DNA of 64,000 nucleotides from the NCBI GenBank assembly GCA_900474095.1, contig UCOA01000047.1, forward strand, positions 1 to 64,000, given 5' to 3'. Below the pieces are notes generated by a model, which was not told the origin of the DNA, did no database searches, and was given only the letters and a program-made list of their open reading frames with translations. The position numbers were made by a program, and so were the translations under genes. Numbering within the stretch: the stretch's first letter is position 1; each line of letters starts with the position of its first letter. Positions 1 to 8,248 of this stretch are shown one piece after another. This DNA is from Hyphomicrobiales bacterium. Its GTDB lineage: Bacteria > Pseudomonadota > Alphaproteobacteria > Rhizobiales > Rhizobiaceae.

Positions 1-44
1 CAACCACTGAAACTTGCAAATTCTCCCACTCGGGGTATTTGCTC

Positions 45-86
45 AAAAGCTCCTCCGCGTAAGCGTCGAGGAGCTTTTTTTGTTTT
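45..86 (+). terminator. Rho-independent terminator at the window edge
   Basis: A 10-bp perfect stem (AAAGCTCCTC at 46-55 paired with GAGGAGCTTT at 68-77) is followed by a run of T on the plus strand. It would end a plus-strand transcript from outside the window. The minus strand has a shorter T run, so it may also work weakly in that direction. Confidence 0.7.
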
Positions 87-432
87 AACGCCCTGGCGGA
101 TCACGCGCGCGAGCCGGACCACGCAGTCGCGGTCTCTCAGCAGCAACGGAAGCCTGCTCTTCCAGGATCGTCGTTGCTTCCATGGCGGCCAGGATCGAGC
201 CTATCCGGCCGTGGACCTCAAGCGTCGCCGGCTGATGGCCTGGCGTCTTGCCGATCACCACCTTCTGCACGAACTGGCGCAGCACCTCCATGAACGGCTG
301 CTTGGTCGCCGTGATTGGTGCAGCCGTAGCGGTCCTTGGCCATGACCGCATATGGACCACCGCACTCGGCGCATTCGAGAATGCCGCTCAGCCGGTAATT
401 CGGTCGGTGTGCGGCGTTGAGGCGGTTGGTGA
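85..432 (-). pseudogene. Large serine recombinase, C-terminal fragment (broken)
   Basis: Read on the minus strand, this stretch gives a zinc-ribbon-like segment with the pattern ILECAECGGPYAVMAKDRYG followed, after a frame change near 310-330, by MEVLRQFVQKVVIG and LEVHGRIGSILAAMEA. These are typical of the C-terminal part of large serine site-specific recombinases. No single frame is open across the whole piece, and the catalytic N-terminal resolvase domain is absent. It lies head to head with another recombinase fragment on the plus strand. I read it as a decayed integrase remnant marking a former mobile element. The family assignment is from motif recall only. Confidence 0.6.
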
Positions 433-962
433 CTTCGGGCGACGCTCAGCCAGGAACTCATCGAACAAATCCGCAATCGAACCCGCGAGGGCATGAAGAC
501 TGCCGTTCGCAAAGGCAAGGCCACTACCTGCCTCGCCTATGGCTACAAGCTCAAGCTGGCCCACGACGCCATGGGCGATCGCATTCCCGGTTTGCACGAC
601 ATCCGATCCCCACAAGGCGGAGATCGTGCGGCGGGTGTTCAGGATGTACGCCGAGGGCGTTCATCGCGCGACATTGCCCAGCAGCTCAACCGCGAAGGCG
701 TGATCGGCCCGCGTGGAGCCAAATGGCGCGATAACACCATCCGTGGGCATGTCAGCCGTGGCACCGGCATCCTCAACAATGAGACATATGTGGGCCGCGT
801 CCTCTGGAACCGCCGGAACTATCGCAAGAACCCGGAGACTGAGCGACGTGTTGCCCCCACGAACAGTGCCGATGACTGGGTATCGGTCGATTCCCCCGAA
901 CTCCGCATCATTGACGACGTTCTCTGGACACTGGCCAAGGCGCGCCAGAGCGAAGTGGTGAG
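433..962 (+). pseudogene. Large serine recombinase, middle fragment (frameshifted)
   Basis: The plus strand encodes KGKATTCLAYGYKLKLAHDA, then RDIAQQLNREGVIGPRGAKW and NNETYVGRVLWNRRNYRKNP, which match the central Recombinase domain of large serine recombinases. The reading frame must change twice: around 600-610 the sense sequence moves to a frame reading HKAEIVRRVFRMYAEG, and near 658 it moves back. Recognisable similarity stops near 960. The N-terminal serine catalytic domain is missing. The piece faces the minus-strand fragment at 85-432, so rearrangement as well as point decay has occurred. From 963 to 1204 I see no convincing gene. Confidence 0.65.
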
Positions 963-1204
963 TTGTTTGCTCACACCACGGCGGCATTGCCGTGGATGGC
1001 GTTCGGTCGAATAGCTGGAGGTGGGGTTGCAATAAGCAAAGCGTAGGAAACCAGCGTGACTCCGCCATCTGGCAGCAGGTCATCGGTCATTGATCGTGAG
1101 CCTCGGGCATGCGCTTTCCCGGTCAGACGAACCGCTAGCTCGGCTCCTTGGGGCAGAAGGAGACGACTTGCCGGCACGGGGAGACTCGGTGGCTGGGGAA
1201 GGCG

Positions 1205-1525
1205 TTATTTTTTTAGTAATTTTTCGATACCGCGCGCCAGTTCGCCGAGGTCGCCGAATTGGCTGATCTCGTCAAGGACCGAGCTTGCGTCGGGAGGGAA
1301 GTCGTACGTATCCCCGTGTCGCAAGTTCTTCCTTCCGTGGACCGGGCTCCCGGACTTCTTACCGGCTACATCGACTGTTGCCTCTCCGCCGTAGTCGTCA
1401 GGCTCGAAATCCGTCTTGTCCCCTTGTGCGACGCTGAGCAGTTCAATCTTTTCGCCCGACGACACGTCTTTGATCACCACGTTTGTCAAGGCCGCCTTGA
1501 AATGAATCGTGATCTTAATGGACAT
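1205..1525 (-). CDS. Unrecognised 106-aa protein of the YcaO/TfuA cluster
   Basis: I do not recognise this protein. The chosen ATG at 1525 has a good GGAGG ribosome-binding site 8 nt upstream; a GTG five codons earlier lies inside that site. The product is soluble-looking, without signal peptide or cysteine. It has a beta-rich N-terminal half (MSIKITIHFKAALTNVVIKD), an acidic middle and a C-terminal amphipathic stretch ending in KLLKK. It is the last gene of a minus-strand run and starts 27 nt after the 167-aa gene. Its place in a YcaO/TfuA cluster with a protease makes it a candidate substrate or partner protein, but this is inference only. Confidence 0.75.
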   Translation of the reverse strand: MSIKITIHFKAALTNVVIKDVSSGEKIELLSVAQGDKTDFEPDDYGGEATVDVAGKKSGSPVHGRKNLRHGDTYDFPPDASSVLDEISQFGDLGELARGIEKLLKK

Positions 1526-1552
1526 GGCTTTTTCCTCCACTCGCGAAACGCG

Positions 1553-2056
1553 CTATTCCCTGCTAAGACGGCCATCTCTGTGGGCCAACGACGCCGTGAT
1601 CGCGTAGGATGACGGCGATCTTCTACCGGGTAGGTTGGCGTCAAGAACCAGTTTCTTGACGTCGCCGTAGTTCAGGGTGATCTCAAGCAATTCCTCTGAA
1701 GAGCGAATGCGCCACATGTTGTATTCGCCCTTGGCTCCCGTAATTTTTTCGTTCTCGAAACCGCAACCGACCGGCACCTCGGCCCTCACCCCCTTGATGA
1801 CGAAAACCCTGTTGGTGTCCAAGCGATAGCAATGACCTTCGAAAGCATAGGCATAGCCCAGTACGATCGAGTACATTTTTTCGGTTTGCAGCACGCCCGA
1901 CCTGTAGAGTTGCATCTGCAGTCCGGCGTTTCCGTTTTCGCCCGCATCGAATTCGCCATAGGGCGTGGTTGCGTTTAGCTTAACGCCGTAGAGGATCACC
2001 ATGTCTGAGAAATACATCCCCGGTTTTTCGGGTGCGGGTACGCTCACATCGACCAT
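1553..2056 (-). CDS. Unrecognised 167-aa protein of the YcaO/TfuA cluster
   Basis: I do not recognise this protein. Its ATG at 2056 follows a near-perfect Shine-Dalgarno (AAAGGAGGTCGGAAA), so it is probably made in quantity. It has no signal peptide or membrane segment, two cysteines (in GHCYRL and VGCGFENE) and many beta-strand-like stretches. It may be a small beta-barrel or sandwich binding protein. It lies 13 nt after the metalloprotease gene and before the 106-aa gene on the same strand. A role as modified substrate, chaperone or effector of the YcaO/TfuA system is possible. Nothing in the sequence decides between these. Confidence 0.8.
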   Translation of the reverse strand: MVDVSVPAPEKPGMYFSDMVILYGVKLNATTPYGEFDAGENGNAGLQMQLYRSGVLQTEKMYSIVLGYAYAFEGHCYRLDTNRVFVIKGVRAEVPVGCGFENEKITGAKGEYNMWRIRSSEELLEITLNYGDVKKLVLDANLPGRRSPSSYAITASLAHRDGRLSRE

Positions 2057-2069
2057 TTTCCGACCTCCT

Positions 2070-3323
2070 TTACCATATTTGCCTCCATCTGATGCAGTCT
2101 TCGATCTGCCTGACGTATGGGCGCGCGCGGCCCTCGTAGCCTGAAACCAGAAGTGCTTCCGCTGCCCCCTGGAGTGTCAGACGGTCGGGGTCGAGGCGCG
2201 CCCATGACCGGACAAGCGCCTCCCCGACGATATCCCTGGCCTCCTGTAGCGCGGCCTTGCTCGCAAAATGCCTCTTCTCGTAGTCGTACCTGGAACCGCG
2301 AAGGTTCTCCTCCATCAGCGCGGGGGCCATCTGCTGACGCAGGTTGCTGAACCTGCGCGGATCGAGGTCGGTCACACCCCTTTCGAAAAGCAGGATCTGG
2401 TATATTTCGACAAGGCTGTCGAACATCGCGGCCGCGAAAGGCTTCGACCTGTCGTGCACATCACCGCCGACGTCTGCGGTCCTGAGCGAATTGTTGAGCG
2501 ACCTGAGCTGCTTTTCGTCGCTGAGTTCTGCGAAACGATCGAGTTCGTTGTGGATTAGAAGATTGCCGCCTGTCCGCCGCAGGAGCCGATCGATGGCCGT
2601 GTCGAAGTGCAGAAGGCCGAGAAGCGATATGAAATCCGCGACCGCCTCGTGATAGGCGAAGAAGTCGGCATCCTGGCCGTCTCCGTATGGAATGCCGAGT
2701 TCGCCCAACAGAACGAGATGACCCATCTCATGGGCGATCGCATCGAAGTTCAACGCAAAACTGGAGGTAGGCGTCGGAGGTTCGCTCTCGCCCAGTTCCA
2801 GAAAACCGAATCCCGACTGGGCGTTTTCCCATCGGGGGATGTGCGGCACGATCTCCAGCCGGTCGTAGGTCGGCTCGAAGAACCAATCGATGCGCCGTCC
2901 GACGTACCCCTCGCAGATATCCAGCACGCGACGGGAGCAAGCGTAGCTGTGGACTGAAAGAAAGTCAGGCGATCCCGGGAGTATATGGTCGAAGTGCCCG
3001 TCCGGCCCCGGCTCGGCGGGGGGGCGCAGAACCCCTGGGTAGGGCGGGAGGTCCGGAAGGGCATATGGTCGCTTTGGTTCGACCGGATCGGCCACGTACA
3101 TGCGGTTGTCGGACGGCCCAGCCAGGATCGGCCCGTCGGAGCGGCCAATCCAGACAACCTCCGGCTTCTCATATCCACTGATGAACGGCGGCTGCGGGAA
3201 AACCAGGAAACGCGTCCCAATCAGGGGGTCGGAAACCACCTTCTGTCCCGCGTCGCCCGAATTTGCGATGGCATCCAAAGTTGCCCCCACCGCCCGTTTC
3301 CCTTGCCGGGCGAAGTGGGACAC
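2070..3323 (-). CDS. Putative zinc metalloprotease (gluzincin type)
   Basis: The protein has the zinc motif HEMGH at residues 198-202 and a second motif HEAVADF starting at residue 225. Glu226 and Asp230 have the arrangement of the third zinc ligand in thermolysin-like (gluzincin) peptidases. There is no clear signal peptide, so it probably acts in the cytoplasm. The N-terminal 190 residues are Pro-rich and unrecognised; the C-terminal part is mostly helical. The start is uncertain. The GTG at 3323 lacks a good ribosome-binding site and is preceded by an in-frame stop; a GTG or TTG about 11 to 16 codons later has better purine-rich spacing. It follows tfuA by 22 nt, which fits a leader-peptide or target protease. 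Confidence 0.8.
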   Translation of the reverse strand: MSHFARQGKRAVGATLDAIANSGDAGQKVVSDPLIGTRFLVFPQPPFISGYEKPEVVWIGRSDGPILAGPSDNRMYVADPVEPKRPYALPDLPPYPGVLRPPAEPGPDGHFDHILPGSPDFLSVHSYACSRRVLDICEGYVGRRIDWFFEPTYDRLEIVPHIPRWENAQSGFGFLELGESEPPTPTSSFALNFDAIAHEMGHLVLLGELGIPYGDGQDADFFAYHEAVADFISLLGLLHFDTAIDRLLRRTGGNLLIHNELDRFAELSDEKQLRSLNNSLRTADVGGDVHDRSKPFAAAMFDSLVEIYQILLFERGVTDLDPRRFSNLRQQMAPALMEENLRGSRYDYEKRHFASKAALQEARDIVGEALVRSWARLDPDRLTLQGAAEALLVSGYEGRARPYVRQIEDCIRWRQIW

Positions 3324-3345
3324 TATACTATATATTAGAAAACTA

Positions 3346-4113
3346 TCAATGATGGTCGGGGTTCAATAATATATCCGTAAAATTGTAGTATTCCATATCG
3401 TAAGCAAAAGCCTCCGTCAGTTCGAAACCCCTCGGCTCGCTGAGTTTTTTCATCTCAAAGCTATTCGACGACAGGAGCGCAAGAAGACCGATGGCATCGG
3501 CTTCTTTCTGCTTCCGCTTTCCGCCCACGAGCCAAAGATCGAGGGCGCGGAGTTCCTGAATGGACATACCATGCTCGGCCGCAAGGGAAATAAGCTTCCC
3601 GAAGCTCCTTTCCGTATAGTGGATGGAGCGGGCCAGTCTTTCCAGCGTCACTTGAAGCTGCCGCCCTATAACGCGGTCACGCATGGCCTTTTTCAGTGTC
3701 AGCCTGATGTCGATGAGGGCGTCACCGAGGGGAAAGGACCCCAATTGCGCAGGGGCCATCGCGACCGCCACGTCCGCATCGTCGGCGAGCGAAGTCCGGC
3801 GGTACCACCTGAAGACCATGCCGTATCCGCCCATCCCGTACTCCGTCAGTTCCGCGGCCCTCACGGCACCCATGCTGGAGGCTCCGTAGACGCGCACGCC
3901 GCGCGACATCGCCCAGAGGATTTCCTTGTGGCGCACCGCTGGGGACTGGGCGAACACGCCGTCGATGAGTGCGATCACGCTGGGAGCATGTTCGATCACC
4001 GCCCTCACGATATCCCCGTTGCCCGCAGGTGTGAGGTACAATGCATCCAGGTGCTCCCTGGCGTCTGCGACGCTCAGTGTGGGCCCGAGGAACACGACGA
4101 TCTCATACCCCAT
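3346..4113 (-). CDS. TfuA-like protein
   Basis: This is a TfuA family protein, named after the trifolitoxin system of Rhizobium. The core signature is clear: DGVFAQSPAVRHKEIL (residues 51-66), then GVRVYGASSMGAVRAAEL (72-89) and DDADVAVAMAP. TfuA partners with YcaO enzymes to install thioamide groups on peptide or protein backbones, as in thioviridamide-type RiPPs and the thioglycine of methyl-coenzyme M reductase. The ATG at 4113 has a CGGAG site about 10 nt upstream and lies inside the end of the ycaO gene (11-nt overlap), so the two are translationally linked. The residue before HKEIL is Arg where I recall Trp being usual. Confidence 0.92.
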   Translation of the reverse strand: MGYEIVVFLGPTLSVADAREHLDALYLTPAGNGDIVRAVIEHAPSVIALIDGVFAQSPAVRHKEILWAMSRGVRVYGASSMGAVRAAELTEYGMGGYGMVFRWYRRTSLADDADVAVAMAPAQLGSFPLGDALIDIRLTLKKAMRDRVIGRQLQVTLERLARSIHYTERSFGKLISLAAEHGMSIQELRALDLWLVGGKRKQKEADAIGLLALLSSNSFEMKKLSEPRGFELTEAFAYDMEYYNFTDILLNPDHH

Positions 4114-5260
4114 TCTGGAACTCCGGGTCGGTTTCGAGAGGAGGGGTCACAACCCTCACCACATGGAGCGGTATGGTTTCATCGGAAAACAGTATCACGA
4201 CAATTACAGCCTCTGCCCCCGCGCGTCGCAATGCTTCCACCGGCAGCGGCGATGGATCGGTATTCAGGTCAGCCCCGTCCGGTGACGGGTAAGGCAATCC
4301 GGGGATGGCGAGTCGCCGTCGCCATGCTGACAGTTCCCTGGCGTCCTGGTAGCGGTAAATGTGTCCCGCCATGTCCTCCCGCGCGGCCGAGATGATCCCG
4401 AGGCGGGACTGACATGCTTCCAGCAGCGCCTTGGCGAGCGCTCGGTCGTGGGTCCGGTCGCAGCCGAAGCCTTCCGCTGGCCAGGGGGCCAAAGGAGCCT
4501 GTAGGTCGCTCTCCATGACATGACACCAGTAGACGGGGAGGCCGTGGTCCGTCGGGATTGACCAGATTCCTACGGAACAGCCCGCCGAAAGTAGTCGGCC
4601 GACAATCTCCCCTGCGGCTCCGGCAAGAACGGAACGACTGTCCAGTTGATAACGGTCGAAGAAGTGCGGTATTTTCATCGCCGCACAACGCGCGTGCCTT
4701 TCGAGCGCTTCGAAACAAGCATGCTCAATTGCCCCCCGCCAGCTTGTTCCTGCCGCCAGGCCCGTAGTGTTCCTCGGCAGCCAGCCGGGATGGGGGGAGG
4801 GTATCGTATAGGCGGTGTCAACCAAGGCAAGCGGTACAGGCACCGCCCTGGACGAGAAAAGGTCCCAGCCTTTGATCCACGCAAGTGTCTCGTTGCGTTC
4901 CCCATCGTCCGCGAGGTGCGACCAGTAGCCTTGGCCGTTCATGGAACGGAAACCCGCCAGTTCGACCCGCCCGGTGGGGATGCGTTCTGAAGCCCACCCT
5001 TCCAGCGATTCCATGAGAGCGGAAATGGCGGCCTGCCGGTGAGTGAGGCCCTTGCCTTGGTTCACGCTCACCGAACGCGACAATGGCCTCACGGCCTGGG
5101 CAACCGGTATGCCGATGCGGTCAAGTTCGGTAATGGAACCCAGCCTCGTAATACCGAAATCCCGCTTCCGTTCGAGAATTCGGCGAACGGTCTCCAATGG
5201 ATCAGGGGGCCGCTGAACCGGGGCCGCTAACATTCTTTCGAGTTGTTCTCCGTTCAGCAA
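4103..5260 (-). CDS. YcaO-type cyclodehydratase / thioamide synthetase
   Basis: This is a YcaO-domain protein of 385 residues that uses ATP to activate a peptide-backbone amide for heterocycle or, with TfuA, thioamide formation. Visible features are GKGLTHRQAAISALMESLEG (residues 69-88), with Glu84 and Glu87, and NTTGLAAGTSW followed by IEHACFEALERHA (179-191), with Glu184 and Glu187. Next is THDRALAKALLEACQSR (270-286). The C-terminus (VVRVVTPPLE plus a short tail) lacks the PxPxP ending of azoline-forming YcaO proteins, which agrees with a TfuA-type enzyme. The best start is a TTG at 5260 with AGAGGG just upstream; the ATG at 5233 is an alternative. The gene begins 22 nt after the cyclase/ATPase gene. 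Confidence 0.93.
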   Translation of the reverse strand: MLNGEQLERMLAAPVQRPPDPLETVRRILERKRDFGITRLGSITELDRIGIPVAQAVRPLSRSVSVNQGKGLTHRQAAISALMESLEGWASERIPTGRVELAGFRSMNGQGYWSHLADDGERNETLAWIKGWDLFSSRAVPVPLALVDTAYTIPSPHPGWLPRNTTGLAAGTSWRGAIEHACFEALERHARCAAMKIPHFFDRYQLDSRSVLAGAAGEIVGRLLSAGCSVGIWSIPTDHGLPVYWCHVMESDLQAPLAPWPAEGFGCDRTHDRALAKALLEACQSRLGIISAAREDMAGHIYRYQDARELSAWRRRLAIPGLPYPSPDGADLNTDPSPLPVEALRRAGAEAVIVVILFSDETIPLHVVRVVTPPLETDPEFQNGV

Positions 5261-5281
5261 GGTCGCCCTCTGATCATATCC

Positions 5282-8248
5282 TCAACCAATGCCTCCCAAA
5301 TCCCGCTCCGCCCGTGCCAGAAGCCATGCCGCTCCCTGCGCGTCGGCGATCCGGATCGCACGTGCGAGATCGCTTCTGACACTGGGAGATCGGTCTCCCA
5401 ATTCATGCCTCAGCCTGGCCCTTTGACGATACAGCTCGGCCAGCCAGAACCACTGACCGCTCTTCCGCCCCACGCTGATCGCGTTGTCGATGACCGACAG
5501 GGCTTCGCGTGGTTTGCCGATCCTTTGTAGTACCTGGGAATGCATGTCACTGTGGATCGTGAGGTTGTCATCGGTCCCGGATCGCTGGTGGAGAGCAAAT
5601 CCCTCTTGAAAACGCCTTGCGCCGCTTTCCGCCGTCGAGGTCATCGACTCCGCCCAACCGCAATACATGTGGGCGCGAGCCTGGCTTGCGACCAGGCTAT
5701 GTCGCTCCGCCAGTGAGAGCATTTGCTCGCCGAGGACGTGGACATCTTCGTACCTGCCCTGGCAATGACGAAGGACAAGGGCGTAGTAAAGCGCGTGTAC
5801 AAGGCTGCCGACGTGATCGATCGAGGCCGCATATTCCAGGGACTGATTGATTGCATTTTCGCTTGCGGCAACCCGGTCACTGATGAGCTGTGATAGCGCA
5901 CTCTCGCCCAGTCCGCATACCTTCGCGTCATGGCCGCCGAAGAAGGCCCTATTCCTCACCGCCCGATCCGAATCATAAAGTTCAAGGCCCCGCTCGACGC
6001 AATCCAGGCAAAATCCATGCTCGCCGGCGTGGAAGCTTGTGGCCCATGCGCAGTGGTAAGATTGCAGTCTTGTTTCCGGATCGTTGACCGTCATCATATC
6101 CTCGACGAGGATGCGGGCGCGTGATTGCTGGGTCCGTGTATTGGGCGCTGTGAACCACCATCCCCAGTACGCAGGAAAATGATCCTCCCTCATTGCTGGC
6201 GGCTGACGCCTGACGAACTGCATCGCACGTGAATATATCCTTCGTGCCCTTTCCGATCCTTCCCCTTCCAATGCCGTCGCCACCACACCCTGAAGCTGGA
6301 GCATGGTCAGCAGGAGCTCGCGGCGAGCGGGGTGCTGTCCCGACAGGGAGGCGATTTCCCTGGTGCACAGGTCCAACGAAAGCGACGCTTCCTTCATGGC
6401 TGATCGAAGCACGCATGCCTCCGCGGCCGTCAACGCAAACCTCACGGCATCGCCGTGCCTGCCAGCCTCCGCACACTGCCAGGCCGCGATCGCGGCGGGC
6501 AGAGGCGGCACGCTCTTCTCGACCAAAAGCCTTGCGATGCGTTTGTGTATTCTTCGCCTATCGCTTTTCAGCAGGCTGCTGTAAGCGGCCTCTTGCAGCA
6601 GTACATGACGGAACTGGTACGTGTCGGCCTGATTGGAGGAAGGCTCAATGATGCCATGTGCTGCGAGGACCTCCAGATGGGTACCCAATCCATCGCGATC
6701 CGCTCCTTCCAGCAGATTTGCGATTAGACCGATGGTGAATACCCTTCCTATCACGCTCGCAAACTGTGCCACCCGGCGCGCTGTCCCGGCTCCCGCGAGC
6801 CTTGAAGATAGCAGATCGTTCAATGACGAAACTCCACCGTCCATGAGGAGGTTTTTCCACTCCGACACAGGCTGACCCAATGCATACCTGGCTCGGAAGA
6901 AGTGCGCGAGTTCCTCAGCGTAAAGAGGCATGCCGTCACATTGTTCCAATATGAAATCGGACAGGCCAGGGGGAGGCGACCCATCCCATATCGACGTTAC
7001 GAGGTCGCGCATCGCCGTGGACGGAAGGCCTGCGAGTGACAGCCTCGTCGCCTGCTCTTCGACGCGGGTATGACGAGAGGTTTGAATGACGAGGATCGGT
7101 AGCGTGAGGGCACGCACGCACAGGTTGTCCAGCAATTCCAATGTCATCTCGTCGGCCCAGTGAACATCCTCGAAGACGATCAGGATCGGACCACCCGACG
7201 CATTGGAACATAGCAGACGAACCGCAGCATCTATCACTTGCCCACGGAAAGCGCGGCCTGTCAGATCGGTTGCCCGAATGTTTCTCGCCGTCGCGCCGGA
7301 TCGCTCCACGGTGAACGCTCCGATGGTCTCGGCTGCTTCCGTGTCGATGTCCATTCCGGCAGCTCGCAATGCGTCACGAAGCGGGCCACCGCCGCCTTCC
7401 TTTAAAAGACTAGAATCGACCACGGTTTCTAGGAAGCTGATGAACGGATGAAACGGTTGGCCTTCGAACCGTTTGTTGCATTGCAGAGCCAAACCACCTC
7501 CATCGACGCTCCGGCGAAATTCCGATACGAGTCTGGATTTTCCGATACCGGCCTCGCCGACAATGGCGAACGCCCCCCCGTTCCCGGCCCGTGCCGCGTT
7601 CCACGCATCGACCAGGACAGCCAGTTCCCCATCACGCCCGATCATGGCGTGGCCGACATTGCGAGAGTGTGGACTCGGCCCATGACCCTTGGCTTCCGGC
7701 CGCCAAAGCGTGTTCGGCGTTACGAAGCCCTTGAGTTTGACCTCGCCGACCCGTCTGTACACAAACTTGCTGCGGGTTAATTCAAACGTGGCATCCGCAA
7801 CCAGCACGGAGTTCGGCTCCGCCTCGGCCTGTAGACGCGAGGCAAGTATGGGGGCCGTCCCCACGATCTCGTCGCTCTCAGACGAAAACATCACAAGGCC
7901 CGTTGCGATCCCTATACGCAAACTAAAGGCGTCCTCGGTCTTGCGTGTCCGTGTGGTCGCGGTCCGGATCAGTTCCAGCGCGGCATCGACCGCACTTTCG
8001 GCTGCATCTTCGGATTGCTCGGGATACCCGAAGAAACAGCACCCTCCATCTCCCAGCCTTTTGTGCAGAAACCCGCCACGACTGCCGACTATCGCTTTGG
8101 CAGTCGTGTGCAGCGTGCTTACTGACCGGAAGAACTGTTCCGGATCGCCACGAACCAGCATCTCGGTGGAGCCGACGATATCGTAGAATAGGGCGGTCAC
8201 CTGTCGGCGCTCGCCTTCAAGCCGTAATCGCGCGTCGAGGCTCTTCAT
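5282..8248 (-). CDS. Class III nucleotide cyclase-domain / AAA ATPase / TPR regulator
   Basis: This is a large (988-aa) cytoplasmic signal protein. An N-terminal class III adenylate/guanylate cyclase domain (about residues 10-185) has both metal-binding Asp positions, in LFYDIVGST and HKRLGDGG. It is followed by an AAA/STAND-like ATPase with Walker A GEAGIGKSRL (about 231-240) and Walker B-like LIVFEDVHWAD. A long helical TPR-like C-terminus fills the rest. In the cyclase site, the transition-state Asn four residues before the conserved Arg is Ile (TAPILASRLQ), so cyclase activity may be reduced or lost. The ATG at 8248 is chosen because the domain starts soon after; a GTG at 8338 is also open. 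It is first in the run with ycaO and tfuA and may control them or sense their product. Confidence 0.88.
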   Translation of the reverse strand: MKSLDARLRLEGERRQVTALFYDIVGSTEMLVRGDPEQFFRSVSTLHTTAKAIVGSRGGFLHKRLGDGGCCFFGYPEQSEDAAESAVDAALELIRTATTRTRKTEDAFSLRIGIATGLVMFSSESDEIVGTAPILASRLQAEAEPNSVLVADATFELTRSKFVYRRVGEVKLKGFVTPNTLWRPEAKGHGPSPHSRNVGHAMIGRDGELAVLVDAWNAARAGNGGAFAIVGEAGIGKSRLVSEFRRSVDGGGLALQCNKRFEGQPFHPFISFLETVVDSSLLKEGGGGPLRDALRAAGMDIDTEAAETIGAFTVERSGATARNIRATDLTGRAFRGQVIDAAVRLLCSNASGGPILIVFEDVHWADEMTLELLDNLCVRALTLPILVIQTSRHTRVEEQATRLSLAGLPSTAMRDLVTSIWDGSPPPGLSDFILEQCDGMPLYAEELAHFFRARYALGQPVSEWKNLLMDGGVSSLNDLLSSRLAGAGTARRVAQFASVIGRVFTIGLIANLLEGADRDGLGTHLEVLAAHGIIEPSSNQADTYQFRHVLLQEAAYSSLLKSDRRRIHKRIARLLVEKSVPPLPAAIAAWQCAEAGRHGDAVRFALTAAEACVLRSAMKEASLSLDLCTREIASLSGQHPARRELLLTMLQLQGVVATALEGEGSERARRIYSRAMQFVRRQPPAMREDHFPAYWGWWFTAPNTRTQQSRARILVEDMMTVNDPETRLQSYHCAWATSFHAGEHGFCLDCVERGLELYDSDRAVRNRAFFGGHDAKVCGLGESALSQLISDRVAASENAINQSLEYAASIDHVGSLVHALYYALVLRHCQGRYEDVHVLGEQMLSLAERHSLVASQARAHMYCGWAESMTSTAESGARRFQEGFALHQRSGTDDNLTIHSDMHSQVLQRIGKPREALSVIDNAISVGRKSGQWFWLAELYRQRARLRHELGDRSPSVRSDLARAIRIADAQGAAWLLARAERDLGGIG

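Noticed and set aside
971..1177. 68-aa minus-strand frame next to the recombinase remnant
   Set aside because: No ribosome-binding site, no recognised similarity; could be chance.
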